In this document: positions 35,701 through 49,400 of the stretch, piece after piece
How the letters are laid out: each line of letters begins with the position of its first letter
How positions within the stretch are numbered: the stretch's first letter is position 1
Source: Trichinella spiralis
Taxonomy: Eukaryota > Nematoda > Enoplea > Trichinellida > Trichinellidae
Direction of reading: 5' to 3'
Length of the DNA stretch: 64,000 nucleotides
NCBI GenBank assembly: GCA_000181795.3
Contig: CM012954.1
Span: 498,026 to 562,025 of the forward strand
The notes under the pieces: model-generated
Databases searched by the model: none
What the model was told of the DNA's origin: nothing
What the model saw: the letters and a program-made list of their open reading frames with translations, nothing else
Position numbers and translations under genes: made by a program

Positions 35701-38700
35701 AGTTGTCAAGGATTAATTTGCAATTTCACATAAAAGTGCACGTGAAACTGAAGGTCACTTGGATTCTTACAATGGTTGTAGTGTGCAATGCATTCGCGGA
35801 CGATAACTTGAATATAGCATTTAAGTGAAAAAAAGTGAGGATAATGATGACGATGGGCCAGATGTTCTGACTTGGACAGTGTGTTGCTTCCGTTTCACAT
35901 AAATCAAGGCAGCTAGCTGTTGAGGTCATGAAGTGCGGCTGTTCGCGTGTCGGATCCATTCAGAAAAAACCTCCAGGCATGGAATAAATAGAAAAACAGC
36001 GTTCATCAGCAGAAATCGAAACTGACTGTTGGACGTGACAAGCGCTCAACAGGCATGCTGCCTCTGGCAATCCACTTTGTCGAAAGATAGCTTTGTTTTT
36101 CTTAGCAAATTGTTTTTTGCGCACATGTATAAGCTTTACAGCAGAAGTGAAATACAGCAAATTGAAATTTAGAAAAAACAAACAACATTCTTCCCGTTTG
36201 TGTTTTTATCAAATTCGCCTCATCGCGGTATCTTAACTAGCATGTGATTTTCATAAATGCAAAAATCAAAAAAAAACGAAGAATCAATTACTTGAACAGT
36301 CACACTTATTAAATGTTGTGCATTCTAAATTTCCAACAACCCAAACGTTGGTTATATTTTCTTTTTTTTAAAGCAAAAGGTTTCAGTTGTCCTTCTTAAA
36401 GAATACTTGAATTAGCAACATGGTAAAAACTTCATCTTGTATTTGTTGCATGCAGAAATTTGTACAATATTTGTATTGTTTGCAAAATGAAATCGATAAA
36501 ATAGCAGTAGTGGTAAATGAATTCACGCGATCTATTTCTGAATAATAATTTCTATGAGGAGTGGGAATTATAAATTTGCAAAGGTAGAAGACCGTGATTT
36601 GCGGTTTAGTGACTGTTTCTTCGATATTGAATGCGAAACCAGGTGCTGTTGAGGTTTACCCGAGTGATTGAATTAGTCAATGAATTAGCATGCATTGTCA
36701 TTAAAATGGCTGATCTGGGAAGCAGGGAGCTGGGAAAAGGAACTTTGTCAAAAAGAAAATGATACAAATAGCGAAATTGTTAATCATAGCAACGCATCGT
36801 TGCGTGAGATATTGGCACGGATGTTGATCGGATAGAATCGAAATGACTAGCTGTCTGGAAATGCAATAACAGCTGCAAACGGAGACGAATCAAAATAACA
36901 CGAAACGAAGAATACAATTTCTACCTTGGATTTTGTATTCGTCAATTAAGTATTGGAAGGAAACAAAAATCGAAGAATCTATTCCATTACCTGCAATGTT
37001 GAAGAGGACCAGGCTGGGGATTGTACTAGACAGTTTGGGCGGTAGCGAAGAATATTGCACATTTTTGGTGATTGGACATTGTTTATCGGGAGATAGTGAG
37101 AAAATCCAGAAACGAGCGACATTTGCCGTCGAAGTGAGTGGAAAGAATAACAGGGGTGGAAGAAACAGATGATGAAGAGAAAAACAATTGAGAGTGAGGG
37201 GAAGACCGCACAGAGCGAAGCGGACGATTTATTATGTTGACCGAAGAGCTTTTCTAGGACTGAAAAATGGCGCCTTGCTGAGAGTCGGCCGTTTTGCAGA
37301 CGCGCGCTAAGCTCGAATAAGCTGACCAGGGTCAGGCGGCTAATTCAAAGCTTCCGCGATCACCTGTCATCTGGACATGGACCATATTTCACCGCAGGTG
37401 ACGGCATAACAGCACAGCGGTTCTCTTGGGTCTTTGGGTCAGGGGCCTTCTCTACTGCTACTTTACCCTTGCTCATCTTTTTCATTTACGTGAGGTCGGA
37501 GCTAATTGATGCCACCAGCTAGTGAATTACAATAGCTGCGCCCAGATGTTCTTGCCTGATGAGCTCTTTCAGCAGTTAGATGAATCTATTGTGGCGGATC
37601 GCAACTGGAGGTTTACCTGCGACTGATCGGCGCCGATCGTTTAAATCATATCATCTGGTCGACGACTCTTCATTAGTAGCTTATTCAGCAATAGTGCTTT
37701 TTCGTTAATAAAAAGCGTGTTCTTTGACAGCAGTCGCGTTACGCTATTTTAAATCCGTATATCTACAACACTACAATCTGTCTGCCGTCAAAAAATTAAG
37801 ACCTGTGTTGTGGGAAAGGTGCTTTCGAGAAATAACATTGTTTATCAAATGACAATGTTCATATATTTTCAAAATGCAAATAATAAAAGCGTATCATGAG
37901 TTCACATCTCATACTCGTCGATGAGCAAAAAAAATACTGTCGTCTGCTTTTTTAAAAAAAAGTTGTGTTTGCCTGCTGTTAAATTGTCACGTTTGAACTG
38001 TATTCTTGTTTCTATGCACAACTGAACAATGATATTATTATAATTCCGCTGTTATAGCATGCATGCAAACTGGGATATTATACTTTCAACTGCGTTTCAA
38101 ATGTTGCGCTTGTTTTTGTTGAAGAATTGTATTTATTAGTGTAATTATTTCTAACATTTCTATTCTTTGCAACTGGTTAACTTCTTTTTGCCGAAAACGA
38201 ACACATTTCAGGGAGAACAAGAATCACATTTTCAGTTACCATTTCATTGATTTTAAAAGCAAGGTTGAGAAAGAAATTAATCTTTTTTTCATTACACAGC
38301 AATTTTCATATAAGTGAAAAAAATAAGTTATTCAAACAAAAAATAATTATGCCACTGAACATACCCTCGAATCGGCAAAAAAGTAATCTTTCACTATATA
38401 AAATAATTAAGTTTAATTAATTTTACAAAAGAGGAAAATAAACGCGATTAAGTATATGTATTATTGTAGTTTATTAACTGTTCGCTTGTTTGTCAATAAA
38501 TAAACGGAAAATAATAAGTTTATATATAAGCGGAAGTAATGTAATTCTCTGGGTTATGTAATCTCAGATTGTACAAACAAATTTGAATTTCAAATGTTCA
38601 AACGGGTTAGCAGCGAAAATGTGATTGATAATGAATTTAGCATATTCCTGTTCAGTATGATAAGTTTAATGTCAAGCGTATGATTTTGTGGAAACAAAAA

Positions 38701-41700
38701 TGTCTGTCGGATTTTAACTTTATTATAAGCATTGTTATCGTTGCAGTATTTACTTACTCGCCTGCATTGTACCTCTATTTTACTAATGAATAGTGACTAG
38801 TGTACTGATAGTTGAAGCATTGAAAAAAGCATTGCTAAAGCATCGGTAAAATTTAAAAAGTTAATTATTTTGTTTGAGCTCTGCAATTTATTTAAAGTAT
38901 ACATTTTTGAAGAAGTTGAAAAAGTACATTTTTATAGATTTAAAAAGAAATTTATGTCCTCTTTAGATTTTATGATTTCCCAAGATTACCTGAACTAAGT
39001 ATCATTAATGAAGAGCAACGGGCAATTTGCGTGCGTGTGTGTGTGTGCATGTTTATTCTGAGATTCTTCTTCCTCTTCTTCTGCTTTTACAAGTGCAATG
39101 CATAATTTCAATGAAATTTGAGAAAGCCCAACAAGCTTGTTGATCTGTGGATAAATTGAATTGAAAATCCAATAGTACATGTAGTGTGATAATTGTAGTA
39201 ATGTTGATGACATGTATGAATATGAAATGTTCACGAAAGAATTATCAACCATTTCTTCCTATGCTATGCACCTTTGATAATAATGGAAAGATGGAAATTT
39301 TTTTTGATTTGTACAATAATACACCAATACAATTGCATGTACTTAATTCTCATCGTAAATACATATATACCGAAGAAAGAGTTGGCTAAATCGAATTGGG
39401 TTACCTGCCATAAATTTGGTTGATGTTAATGTTGTTATTTGGTAACTTTTTCTGTTAACTGTCAATGGAAAAGAGATTGCTCTCCAAGTCCAAGTTAGGT
39501 GGGACATGGTGAGCTAACTGAAGATCGCCTTGTTAGGAAAGGATATAATTTTGTGCAGCGTCGGATTTCGGTTCATGTTGCCAAACAAAAGTAGAACCGA
39601 AGAAAAGGTTTTCGACCTTGACACCTGCGCCGTACTGTTTGCCCATCTCCATTCAGGAACGAGTTGGGCAAACAAGCTGGCCCCCGTTGAACAGCCTTCT
39701 AGGCTAGACCGAACTAAGTAACGCCTGCCTGCTTGCCTGCTCGCCTGCTTGCTTGCTTGCATGTTGGGATGGTTGTAAAACTCGCGCGCAAGTTTGACAT
39801 TCTGTCCAGTGTTGCTAGTGTAGAAAAATGCCAACCGAGAGACATCATCTCGGTCGGTCGCTGTGTCATTTTCGAGGTCACATATCTAGCCAATTTGACC
39901 CCACCGGGGCAGAAGAAGAAGAAGGAGGTGCGCAGGTGTCGAATTTGCCGTGTTGCTAGTTTTTGTTTTCATCCTCGTCAATGTAAGCAACAACGCTGCC
40001 CTTAGCAATTAACCTTGATCATTTTTATTACTGTAATAGTGTCAAGGCAGAAAACGGAACTGCAGTTAGGGATTGATTAGGATCGTTAATTTTATTACTG
40101 CCGCAGCTATTATAATTGCAATAACAACAAGTGAACTCGATTATGATGATTCTTGCAATTTATGATGAACGTATTATAAAATGTACGAAAACATAAGACG
40201 AGGGAAAAAGTGCAATCGACAATTATCACTTGTTGATGTTGTAGCATAGCAAGTTAGACGGTAAAACAGTGATTGTTAAAACCGGGCGAAACAGATTGTT
40301 CTCAAATGGCGGAATGAGCGAAAAAGAAAAACTGAGCTGAAGCAAAACAAGAAAAACGTGGTGGCAGTAGTGTTGTTAAATGAGAAAAACAGATTTGCTT
40401 TTTCTGAAGCAAGAAGTATCAACTGCAGCAATATATTGGCATAAATGTGCATACTTGCTGAAACATACACGCACAACCGTCTGGAAGAGAACGCTGACTT
40501 GTTGAAAAGGACATGGCAGCTGCTGAAATGGCCATTATGCAGTGTAAGGTAAAATTTGGCGGAAAATGTTTGATTTATTAGCCAGCGGAAAAAGGAGCCG
40601 GCCGAAATGTGTTCAACAACTGACTCGACACTGAAGTAGCGTGTAAAACGGGCGGGGGAACGTGATCTCGACAACTTTTTTGATTTTTTTCGTTGTTTTT
40701 GATGGATACCTCTTGCCTCTCTCCCTCTCTCATTTCACTTATCACTGATGGCACGTGACAAATGGAAATTTTCATGTTTGCATTGTAATCGAAACAAAAT
40801 TAACAAACACGAAATTCTGAAAAAACTTTGAAGCACGCTTAGTGTGGAAATTTAAGTTGATCGACTGTTTGTTTCTAAGTAATAGAAAGATGTGAATTAG
40901 CGAGGAAAAGGTGATTGTGATTGTCTCCCTGAAAATAATGCCTTGTCCAAAAAAGCTTGCACTAGGAGAGGTGGAGGTGAAAAGCGGCCTCCGTTCCGGT
41001 AACGCTTTCGGAAACGGATTTTTCAAACACTCTCTGTTCATGTGAAATTCGTATAAAAGATAAAAAGAATAGCAAATGTTGATAAAATTTCGAGCAAAGG
41101 GTGTGGGGTTTTTTAAAAAAAAGTTAAAAAAATACCAAGATGTTTGCAAAGATGATACATTGCCAGTTGTCAAAGTTGTCAGAGTCAGTATGACGAGGAT
41201 AAAGTACAGCAGATGTGATTCAGTTTGAGCAGGGAAAAGACGCAAGTGGTTAGTGCGCAAACATGAATGAACAGGTTAACAACAGGTACAGAAGAACGTC
41301 AGCAGTAATGCGTTAGCAAATAGCAGCAGCTTGCAGTTGCAGTAAATGTCAACGAATGCAACTAGACTTTGCTGAATGAATTTTTAAAACTGACTACAAC
41401 AAATGCAAAAGTGCGCAAAATCAATGACGCTTGGTCTGCAACGCGTCTCCTCGCTTGGTCGAACGGGATTTCGCGCCTTTCAGGACAGATTTGCGACCGA
41501 TAAAGGATTTTGACAAGCCAATTGTTCATGTCAGATGGTAGAGCGATGCTTTTTCCCTGGATGCCGTTTTCTTATAATTTTTAAATTGATCTGTCTGCAT
41601 TTGGCAATCTCAACGATGCTTTAATTACTGAGCCTTGAGGATTTACCGTGTCGCGCGCTTGGTTGAAATGTCAAAAGTTGCTATCGTAGTTTGAAATGAC

Positions 41701-44700
41701 ATAACGGCACCATGCTGAAGGAAATCTCACACGCGTTCATTTTCTTGTGAGCTTTTTAATTTTTTAAAGTATAACTTTGTCCCATCCAGGCTAGCATGAC
41801 GCAAGTAAAATTGGATTTGATTTCATATTATAATGTGAGCTTAATGCAAATTATTTGTACCAAATGTACCACCACCAATCGTAGTGTTTTTGAACAATTT
41901 TTTTTCTGATCATTGGTCATCATTGATCGATGCTTTCGCTTAAAAGGTGTGATAGAAAACTCCGTCTGCATGGAAAATGTATTACAACTTATTATCAATG
42001 AGTTCGAAGAAGGGAAAAGTATTAATATCTCATTTAATGGACTGAATTAATGATGATTTTTGATGAGCTCGACGTCAACTATGTTATTAGCAGCAGTGAA
42101 AATAAATGTTCAGAATTATTTGAATCACTGGTGACTGATTTTAAAATGCATCTGAAGTTGATTTCGATTTAAGTGATTTTCCAACTTGCTAATCGAAAGA
42201 TTGCTTATTGCGTTGGAAGATTTCTAAATAAATCACTAACAATCTGAATGCTTAAAAATGCCTAAGAGAATAATTGCACATTTTTCTCATATTGTACTAT
42301 TTGAAGACTCGTTGCCTGAATCTGGGATTCTCGTATCGTTTCATCAATTGGATCGTAACGTTCTTTTCACACTATTTTACATAATAAGAACAGTTGCTGA
42401 ACTTTGCAGATGGAAATTTGCATTTATGATTTTGCTCATTTCTCAGTTGTTTTCTTCTGTGTAGATTTTGAAAACTCAAGCTGATTGTTGTTGGGACTAA
42501 TTATATGCGTATATAATGAATGCTCGCAGCAAGTGGCGGAAATGGGATATTTGAATGTGAACATTTTTCAAAAAAGTGCTTCAGTGATGTTTTTTGTCGT
42601 GAGCAGAAGAAATTAGGCTAATTACTAAAATTCGAATAATACAAGCTGAATGTAAAACGTTGAACTAACTGTTGGGAGTGAGTGAGAAAATGTGAAGTTT
42701 AAGCCAATGCTTGATCGAACAATGCAGCCGTTGTTGCACGCGTTGAAAAGATAACGAATTATTTTGGACAATAATGAACAAATGGGATATCCGGTACCAG
42801 CGGAGTCATAGGTCACAGGAAATGAGCCTCGGTGGTAGTCAGCTAATCGAACAGATCGTTTTCTAGTCATGGTTGATTTGCTGGTCACCAATGAGTAGTT
42901 GGTTGTATTTTTTTTGTCGGTGCCGCTCGGTTCGAGTACCAAATGTGCTGCTCCGTTGAGCTGAAGCAGAGACGGAATAGACGGCCCACGTTGGCGGCTA
43001 ACAGACCACACGAACGCTAATATAATTAATTACGAGAACACCTGCTTAATGCAGACTTGGACAGTTAGAACACGACAGACTGTAGCTGCACGTTTGAGCG
43101 ATCAAAATGTACCGGCTGATAATTGAACAGGTGGAAATGCCGTCGGTCCATTGGGTTTCTGACGATCAAAGAGCTCAGGCAAGCGAAGGTCATGATGGGT
43201 CATAAATGAACGCGCATATTCTCTTTAACGACAGCCAGGGGGCTGAAATCAACTAGCCGCTCGTTCGAGCTTGTCAACGCCAGATTTACGAGCATCTCGG
43301 AAGGTCTTTGCCGACCGGTCGTCGACCATTGAACAACATAATCCTTCTACAAACTGGACCCTATTCAAGCTATATTATTAAATTGTCCATTGAGGCTAAT
43401 GTGTTTTTTCGAAGGTGTTGATCGTAATCTTCTATTTGTAAAGAACAATTTACAATGTTCCATATTATCAGTCGACACAAACAACCTTTGCAACAGAACG
43501 TTTTGCAATAAAACTGAAGCAGAAGAAAGTTCTACGCAGCAACAAAATGTGCATCTATTACAGAATGATTCGATGCCCGCAGCATCGCATAATTAATAGC
43601 TTCCCTTTTTTTCTGTGTTTAACAAATGATCATAATTTAGCGGTGCGACATTTTATCGCTCGTTGTTTAATTTTCTTCCCATCTGAAGATGTTTAAATTT
43701 GCCTTCGGCTTGTTCTACATCAGCATTTTGTATGTTATTGTGAAAAATTTTCTCCCCTTTGTGAGCAATCTCATTTGAAAGTAACAATGTGCAGACAATT
43801 TATCTTAGGCGGATATTTAGGAAATGACATCACGCAATAAATTATATTAGTAATTTATGCGAAATTTTTCAATAGGGCATTAATTTACCATTTAAAGTTT
43901 ATCAGAGGTGTCAATTCTACTTTTACAACAACTGGGCCTGGTGGTTTTTCCGGATGTAACTACCAAATTAATGGAGTTGGATTGAAGTTTTGTGAAATTT
44001 ACGACTTTCAAATGTCGATCAAAATTGTAAATTATAGTTTATTTAAATACTGCTGCACTGCTTTTGTTATCAAGAGTTCACCTCATGAAATGTGTACAAG
44101 CATTTAGGTTTGGACAGTTTTACTACTTTTAACGCATAATAATAATAATAATCACAGTAAATTAAATTCAGAAGCTTTGTAGAATTTTTTTCAAAAACAA
44201 GCAACTAAAAGTTGTGGTTATTGAACAGCTAATGTGATCTTCAGTAAATGAAAAAGCTAATTTATTATCTGCCAACGTTATGTTGTAGTAGTTTTCACTT
44301 TTTTATCTTAATGATAACCTGATAAATTGTTCGAGCAGAATTTTGCTCAAAATTCATCAAACGCAGGATGAGAAATTATTGATACGAATGAAAGAAAAAT
44401 ATTTTTTCTCTTTTTTACTCTATAATGTTGAATACTGTATACAAATGAGTACCCTGTGTCTTGTCTAGCTATAATCATGATGAAATATTTTCTAATGATA
44501 AAGCACTCGGCTAAAAAAATAGTTTTAAAATTATTGGTATTTTTTCTGCAGTGGACAATATTATTCAGCATATTTCGTTTGATTTAATTTTGTCGCTGAG
44601 ACACGCCTTGTTTTTCTGCGTTCATGCAGCTGATGTATCATCATAAAAGTGCAATTTACATTCGATAATGAATTCGATACACGGGCAATTTTGACAAAAG

Positions 44701-45978
44701 AAATATTGTTTTATCCTTCTTTATTTACATTTATTATTTATTGTACAATTTTCTCAGATAAACTCATTCACCAAATATTTAGCATTAAAAATATTGTAGA
44801 ATAACTATTACCGTGTAGGTTGACAGATCTTTGTGATACAGATATACCTTTTCCTTTTGCTCAACAAAACAAAAGGATTGACTGCCACAACGAGATCCTG
44901 TAGCAACAGCTATGAAGAACAACAAAATAGAGTTATGGTAAAGTTAGTAAAAAAATTTTTCAACATTCCTTTCTAGAGAGAGTAATAGGTTGAGATCTAT
45001 TAACCAGATGATCCAAGTCATTGACGTGTATTTGAATTTTAACAGCAAGTTACATGCTTCATTCCACCGGAATACCCACCAGCTGTCCGCCTATAGCTAA
45101 GAGTGAAGAAATCTTACTTTTTTCATTTTCCTATCATTTTGGAAATAGCTGGCAGGTTTCCAGATTATCATCTGCATTTTGACTAAGCAGTTGAGTATTA
45201 CTTGTTGATCGATAGAAACAATATGTGAGATAGAATTTTTACAATGTTTCAGAGAAGAGAAATTTTTTTCTGTTAACATTTCCAGATGAAAAGTTCAACA
45301 AATAACTGAACGGCAATTCAGACTTTGAAGCTGAAACTGATGGACTGTAAAACGTAGCTGAAATAGTTGAGGCAAATCGAAAAATCCCTTTCATAACAAA
45401 CGCGGCTAAAAATCTAGCATGATATATGCGCATATATATCTGAATGAAGCGAAAATGATTTTTATCGCAACGCGGGCCATATGGAAAAGCGTGGGTTAAG
45501 TTAGCTGCCGTTTGTCGACTGGAAATTGGCCTTGCCATTTTCAAGCTGGCAACCCTTCTCCGCTTTCCTCCCGATGCGTGCGCTTAGTGAGCTGAAATAT
45601 TATCCTGGACAAAGGATAGCAGATGAACGTGAAACTGGAGAGCACATCAAAGCTATCCAATATTTGCCGATCAGTCGACAAACGTGAATGCAAGTTACAT
45701 CGTGTATCCTCTTTTAGGCATGGACAGAAACAGGAGGAGAGAAAAAATAACTAACTGCATATTGATTGAAAAAAATTAACTTTGCCACAAAATAAGCAGA
45801 AACTAGTGTATTATTATGCATATGCGTTAGCGGATTGAATATCACACATGCACGCACGCATGAACACGTGCACACATGCACCAAAATTTATACGTGTACT
45901 AACCAACAACAGCTCTGCTGCTTATTATGAACAACAACAGTCGAGTAAAAAAGAACAAGAAATTCCGTTCGTACTTAC
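32793..45978. other. Gene-poor 13-kb stretch
   Basis: No gene recognised. Probably long introns or 5' flank of the PDZRN-like gene, and possibly intergenic DNA. It contains CA/AAC repeats near 33248-33275, a GT run near 39035-39048, TGCC/GCTT repeats near 39722-39762, and GC-richer islands near 37240-37560 and 42930-43330. Open frames up to 162 codons exist but show no domain and no consistent splice sites. I looked for a PDZ1, RING and TRAF-type zinc finger on the minus strand and did not find them. Confidence 0.4.
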
Positions 45979-46423
45979 CGTTGTTGATGCATGGAAGGAA
46001 GTGTTGTCGATTGCATTTGTATTCGTGACATGTGTCGCAGTTGATTTGAGCATATTCTGAAATTTAATACTGGCATTAAAGAAACTGAAAGTCATGGAAA
46101 AGTCTCCTTCACCTTTTCTGTTTCGATTAATGGAGACAGGTCTCGTTGAAAATGAAGCAGATTTCTTTGAAAATGGCTTGTCAATGAACGGAGGCGATCG
46201 TGCAAATTGACCAGGTCGATCAGGAGACCATGTTGGCGAGGTCCAATGCGTCTACTCAGATGGACCATGTTCTTCTGTAATTTTGAAAGCCGATGCACTT
46301 GATCGTTGAATTTCATCGACCAATCATTCAGTGGATGTCCGCCGAGCAGCATGCTCCTTGGAATTGACGTTGCAAAGCAGCTATAGTTGGCTACAACGTT
46401 CAACGAAGTCGTGTTAAGATTAA
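45979..46423 (-). CDS. Two candidate coding exons, unknown protein with helical, coiled-coil-like content
   Basis: Two exons can be drawn on the minus strand: 46423-46113 (CATTCAG acceptor, GTGAAG donor) and 46056-45979 (AAATTTCAG acceptor, GTAAGT donor; 78 nt). Both are open and join in phase 0. The first reads GGHPLNDWSMKFNDQVHRL, then LQKNMVHLSRRI and LVNLHDRLRSLTSHFQ, with hydrophobic residues at heptad-like spacing. The second exon is open in all three frames, so its frame rests on the phase match only. The protein is not recognised. PDZRN3 has a coiled segment just before PDZ1, so these could be 5' exons of the same gene, but there is no sequence match to show it. A separate gene is equally possible. 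Confidence 0.35.
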
Positions 46424-49400
46424 CTGAATGAAGTTTTGAAAATATTTCATTTAGTCCAGGTCGGAGATGACCAGGATGAATGGAATCCTAGACACGCGCA
46501 CGCGCAGAGCAGAGGCGGTTCTCACGCGAGTGGCGCGCTACGCTGCTATCAGGGTCGATCGTGCTGTCCGGCTAGCGGCTCCCTGTAAGCACCGGTTTCG
46601 AGCAGATCGCGTTGCGCAATTGTGGAAACAGATCTCTGGTGGCCGCCTGACCCTCAACGGAAACTGGTCCATCGGTTGGAGACAGCGCTTCAGATAGTTT
46701 CCTCTGTCAAGCTGCATCGTGTACAGCGGCGTTGCTTATTGAATAAACAGTGGTGCTTGACTGGCTGAGAAGCGGCTCGAACGCTGCAGTGGAGGGGCGG
46801 AGTTGCGATACGGCGAAAGCCAATCATCATCATCGTTCGTTGGGTTTCTTTTTCGTTTCCAACACACCACCACCACCACACTCAGTGCGTGTCTTGGTTT
46901 CTGTTTGGAAAATAGCTTGGAGGCCGTGGTCGTTCGTTGACCTGCATCGGCTGTGGCTCGCTTGACAGATAGATCTGCACCACTGCTGCCAAAAAGGTCG
47001 CCGCTGTCGCATCGACGTTGATCGTTTCCATCAGTCCGTCGTGGCCAGCAGACCATGACTTAATATCGTCGTCAGTGGTTAAGACGGCTTGCAATCAGTC
47101 AGTTATTTGGTCATTTGGTTGGGTGTTTCGATTTGAAGAAACGAGCTTTCTTGACAAATAAGCTAAATGTTGGGAGTGGGGCGGGGCGGGACGGAGGTGT
47201 GAAGGTTGTGGGTGCTGAATCAAGTCCAAGTTGGTTGGATTGAGAATTGAAAAAAGCTGATAGATGCGTCGAATGCAAGCAACAGACACAAACAAATTAA
47301 GCTAAAATGCTTGCATCTTGTTGTTTTGTTTTCATATTTTATTTTAGCTTGTTGAAGATTAATCAGAATTGTCGCCGCATTCGCTCGCGTTCATTTGTTT
47401 GATGATAAGCAAAAACTGACAACAATCGCTTATATTGCTCGTGAACGACAGGGGACTTTTGTTCAACATTGAGATGATTGAGAAAAAAATTTAAATAAAT
47501 TTATTATTTCATGTTTGGAAACATAAATTCGGTTGTTGTTGTTGTTGTTGTTGCATTTCATCAAATTTACAAGCTGCAACGTTTCAATTGAATTGTAACA
47601 TGTTCCAAGTCGCTTTCAATTTTTAACCGTCCAAAAGGGGGGGGGGTTTCAGTGAATGGAATTTCTTGAAAAGCCGACAAAATTACGCACATCTCACAAA
47701 TTCTCCACTAACTTGGAATTGGACCGATAGAATGAATGAATAACTTTTCCACTATGCAAAATACACACTACACCACTTGCTATTTGGCATTTGTTTGATC
47801 GACCGATTTGTAAAAATTGAAACATTCATGTGACACCTCCCATTACGACGAAAAAGGCATGTATCGTTCTAGCAGGTGCATTATTGGAGGACATGATGAC
47901 GATAGTGACAATGCATATTTTATACACGGCAGAATTTGGTCCGAGGACGTTTTAATCGGGCTGACAGATTTTCTTGCGGCTTAGATACCGATCATTTTTG
48001 TGTCATTTAACGATTGGCAGTTCTACATGCGACGTTGTTACGGAAACAGTTCTGTTGCATTGTATCGTTTAAAGAGATACATGAGATATTGTTGTAGTAA
48101 ATTTTATAGTTGTAGCCTTTCAGTTTTAGATAAATTTCTGAAATAAGCAAATGTAAACTCTGATCTATGTTTTTTTTCGTTATTCGTCTATTCTTAACTT
48201 TGTATAATGTCCAGAAATGATTTGATTTGCTTCGAAGGATCTCCATTGAGCAGGGAAGGAGTTGGTCATTGTTGTTGCAGTTTTTTTCTATTTACCAGAA
48301 TGCTCGCTGTATTTGACAGTTTTCAAGTCGAATAACAACGACAAAACATGCGAGCAAAATTAGATGGAAAACCAAAATTTCATCCAGGTGAGATGTGTTG
48401 TACTGGAAGGAAGGAAACACCCACGTCTCTGATAAGGCGTGGTCTTAACCTTTTTTTTGCCTAATTACACGTCAGCGGTTTATCTCACGCACGTTTTTGT
48501 TTGACACTTTAGTCAGAAAGTTTTATTTTCGCTTTTTTAATTTTTTATAATTTACGTCATATTGCATTCAGATTAATTTGTGACGATATAAAATGTATAG
48601 GTTCTGTTTTTGTTGAAAAACTTTTGCCATAACACATTTGCAAATAGAAATTTCAACGATTTTAATTTTCTAGATTATACTGTAAGTGCGAACAGAATAT
48701 TGTGTACATTAAAAATAATACATTAAAAATGAGTGGCAAGAAAAAAAGAACGTTTTACTCTAGCGAACAGAAACCCATCGAGCAGGAACTAATTCGCGGC
48801 CCCCAAATCTCCTGCGGGACTTGGTGCAAATTACGATATTTGCTCTCCTTTCCGTTCTCTCCTTACAATACAGTATGTTGATGGGAAATGGATTTCTTCT
48901 TGTCCGTTTATAAAATGTTTCAAAATACAAACTCCTTGTTTCAATATTTCAACTTTCCAGCTTGTGAACATTTATTTGATAGTCGTAGGCTGCTTGGAAT
49001 GGAAGAGATTAGCTATTTGAAAGGAATTTTCCTAAATCGGCGTGTGATAAAGGCGGTATTGCTGCTGACTAAAAAGCAAAACGACTGTCAGCCAGCTACT
49101 CTAATTGTTCAGTGTTACCAATGTTTGCATTTTAAAATAAATGGTTATGCGGTCTTTTTTGATTTTTTTATTTGTAAGCTTTTTTGCACAATCAATTGAT
49201 GCGATACGTTTAAATTGGTCATATTTATTGTTTTCCGTTCTAATGGTTCTGAAACAATCTGAAAGCCGCTTTCAGATTGCATGCATATTGTTCACTCAAA
49301 CGAAGTAGCGTATTAAATTGCGATACATATCTTTTTTTTGTTTAATTTTATTTCATCTCTGAAGAAAATTTTTTTCATTTATTTTTTAATTTCGATTTTC

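Noticed and set aside
35726-35959. Minus-strand frame with a cysteine cluster followed by a hydrophobic stretch (CLDLCETEATHC)
   Set aside because: Looks briefly like a membrane-anchored exon, but it has no suitable splice sites or partner exons and ends in low-complexity sequence.
40772-41260. Minus-strand open frame of 162 codons
   Set aside because: Low-complexity, Phe/Ser/Thr-rich translation without heptads, membrane topology or motif; typical of AT-rich non-coding DNA.
42925-42945. GGTTCGAGTACC resembling a tRNA T-arm
   Set aside because: No acceptor stem, D-arm or anticodon arm can be drawn around it.
42625-43011. Minus-strand open frame of 128 codons
   Set aside because: No domain, no consistent acceptor or donor, and a composition shift at its end. 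It does not match any expected PDZRN domain.
46467-46697. Plus-strand open frame resembling a RING finger with several cysteines replaced by arginine (PCKHRFRADRVAQLW)
   Set aside because: Only the C-x-H core remains, the frame has no splice context, and the surrounding GC-rich block is open in several frames on both strands. Chance resemblance is the simplest reading.
48729-48885. Short ATG frame starting MSGKKKRTFYSSEQ
   Set aside because: About 50 codons, no upstream promoter or splice context, no recognisable domain.
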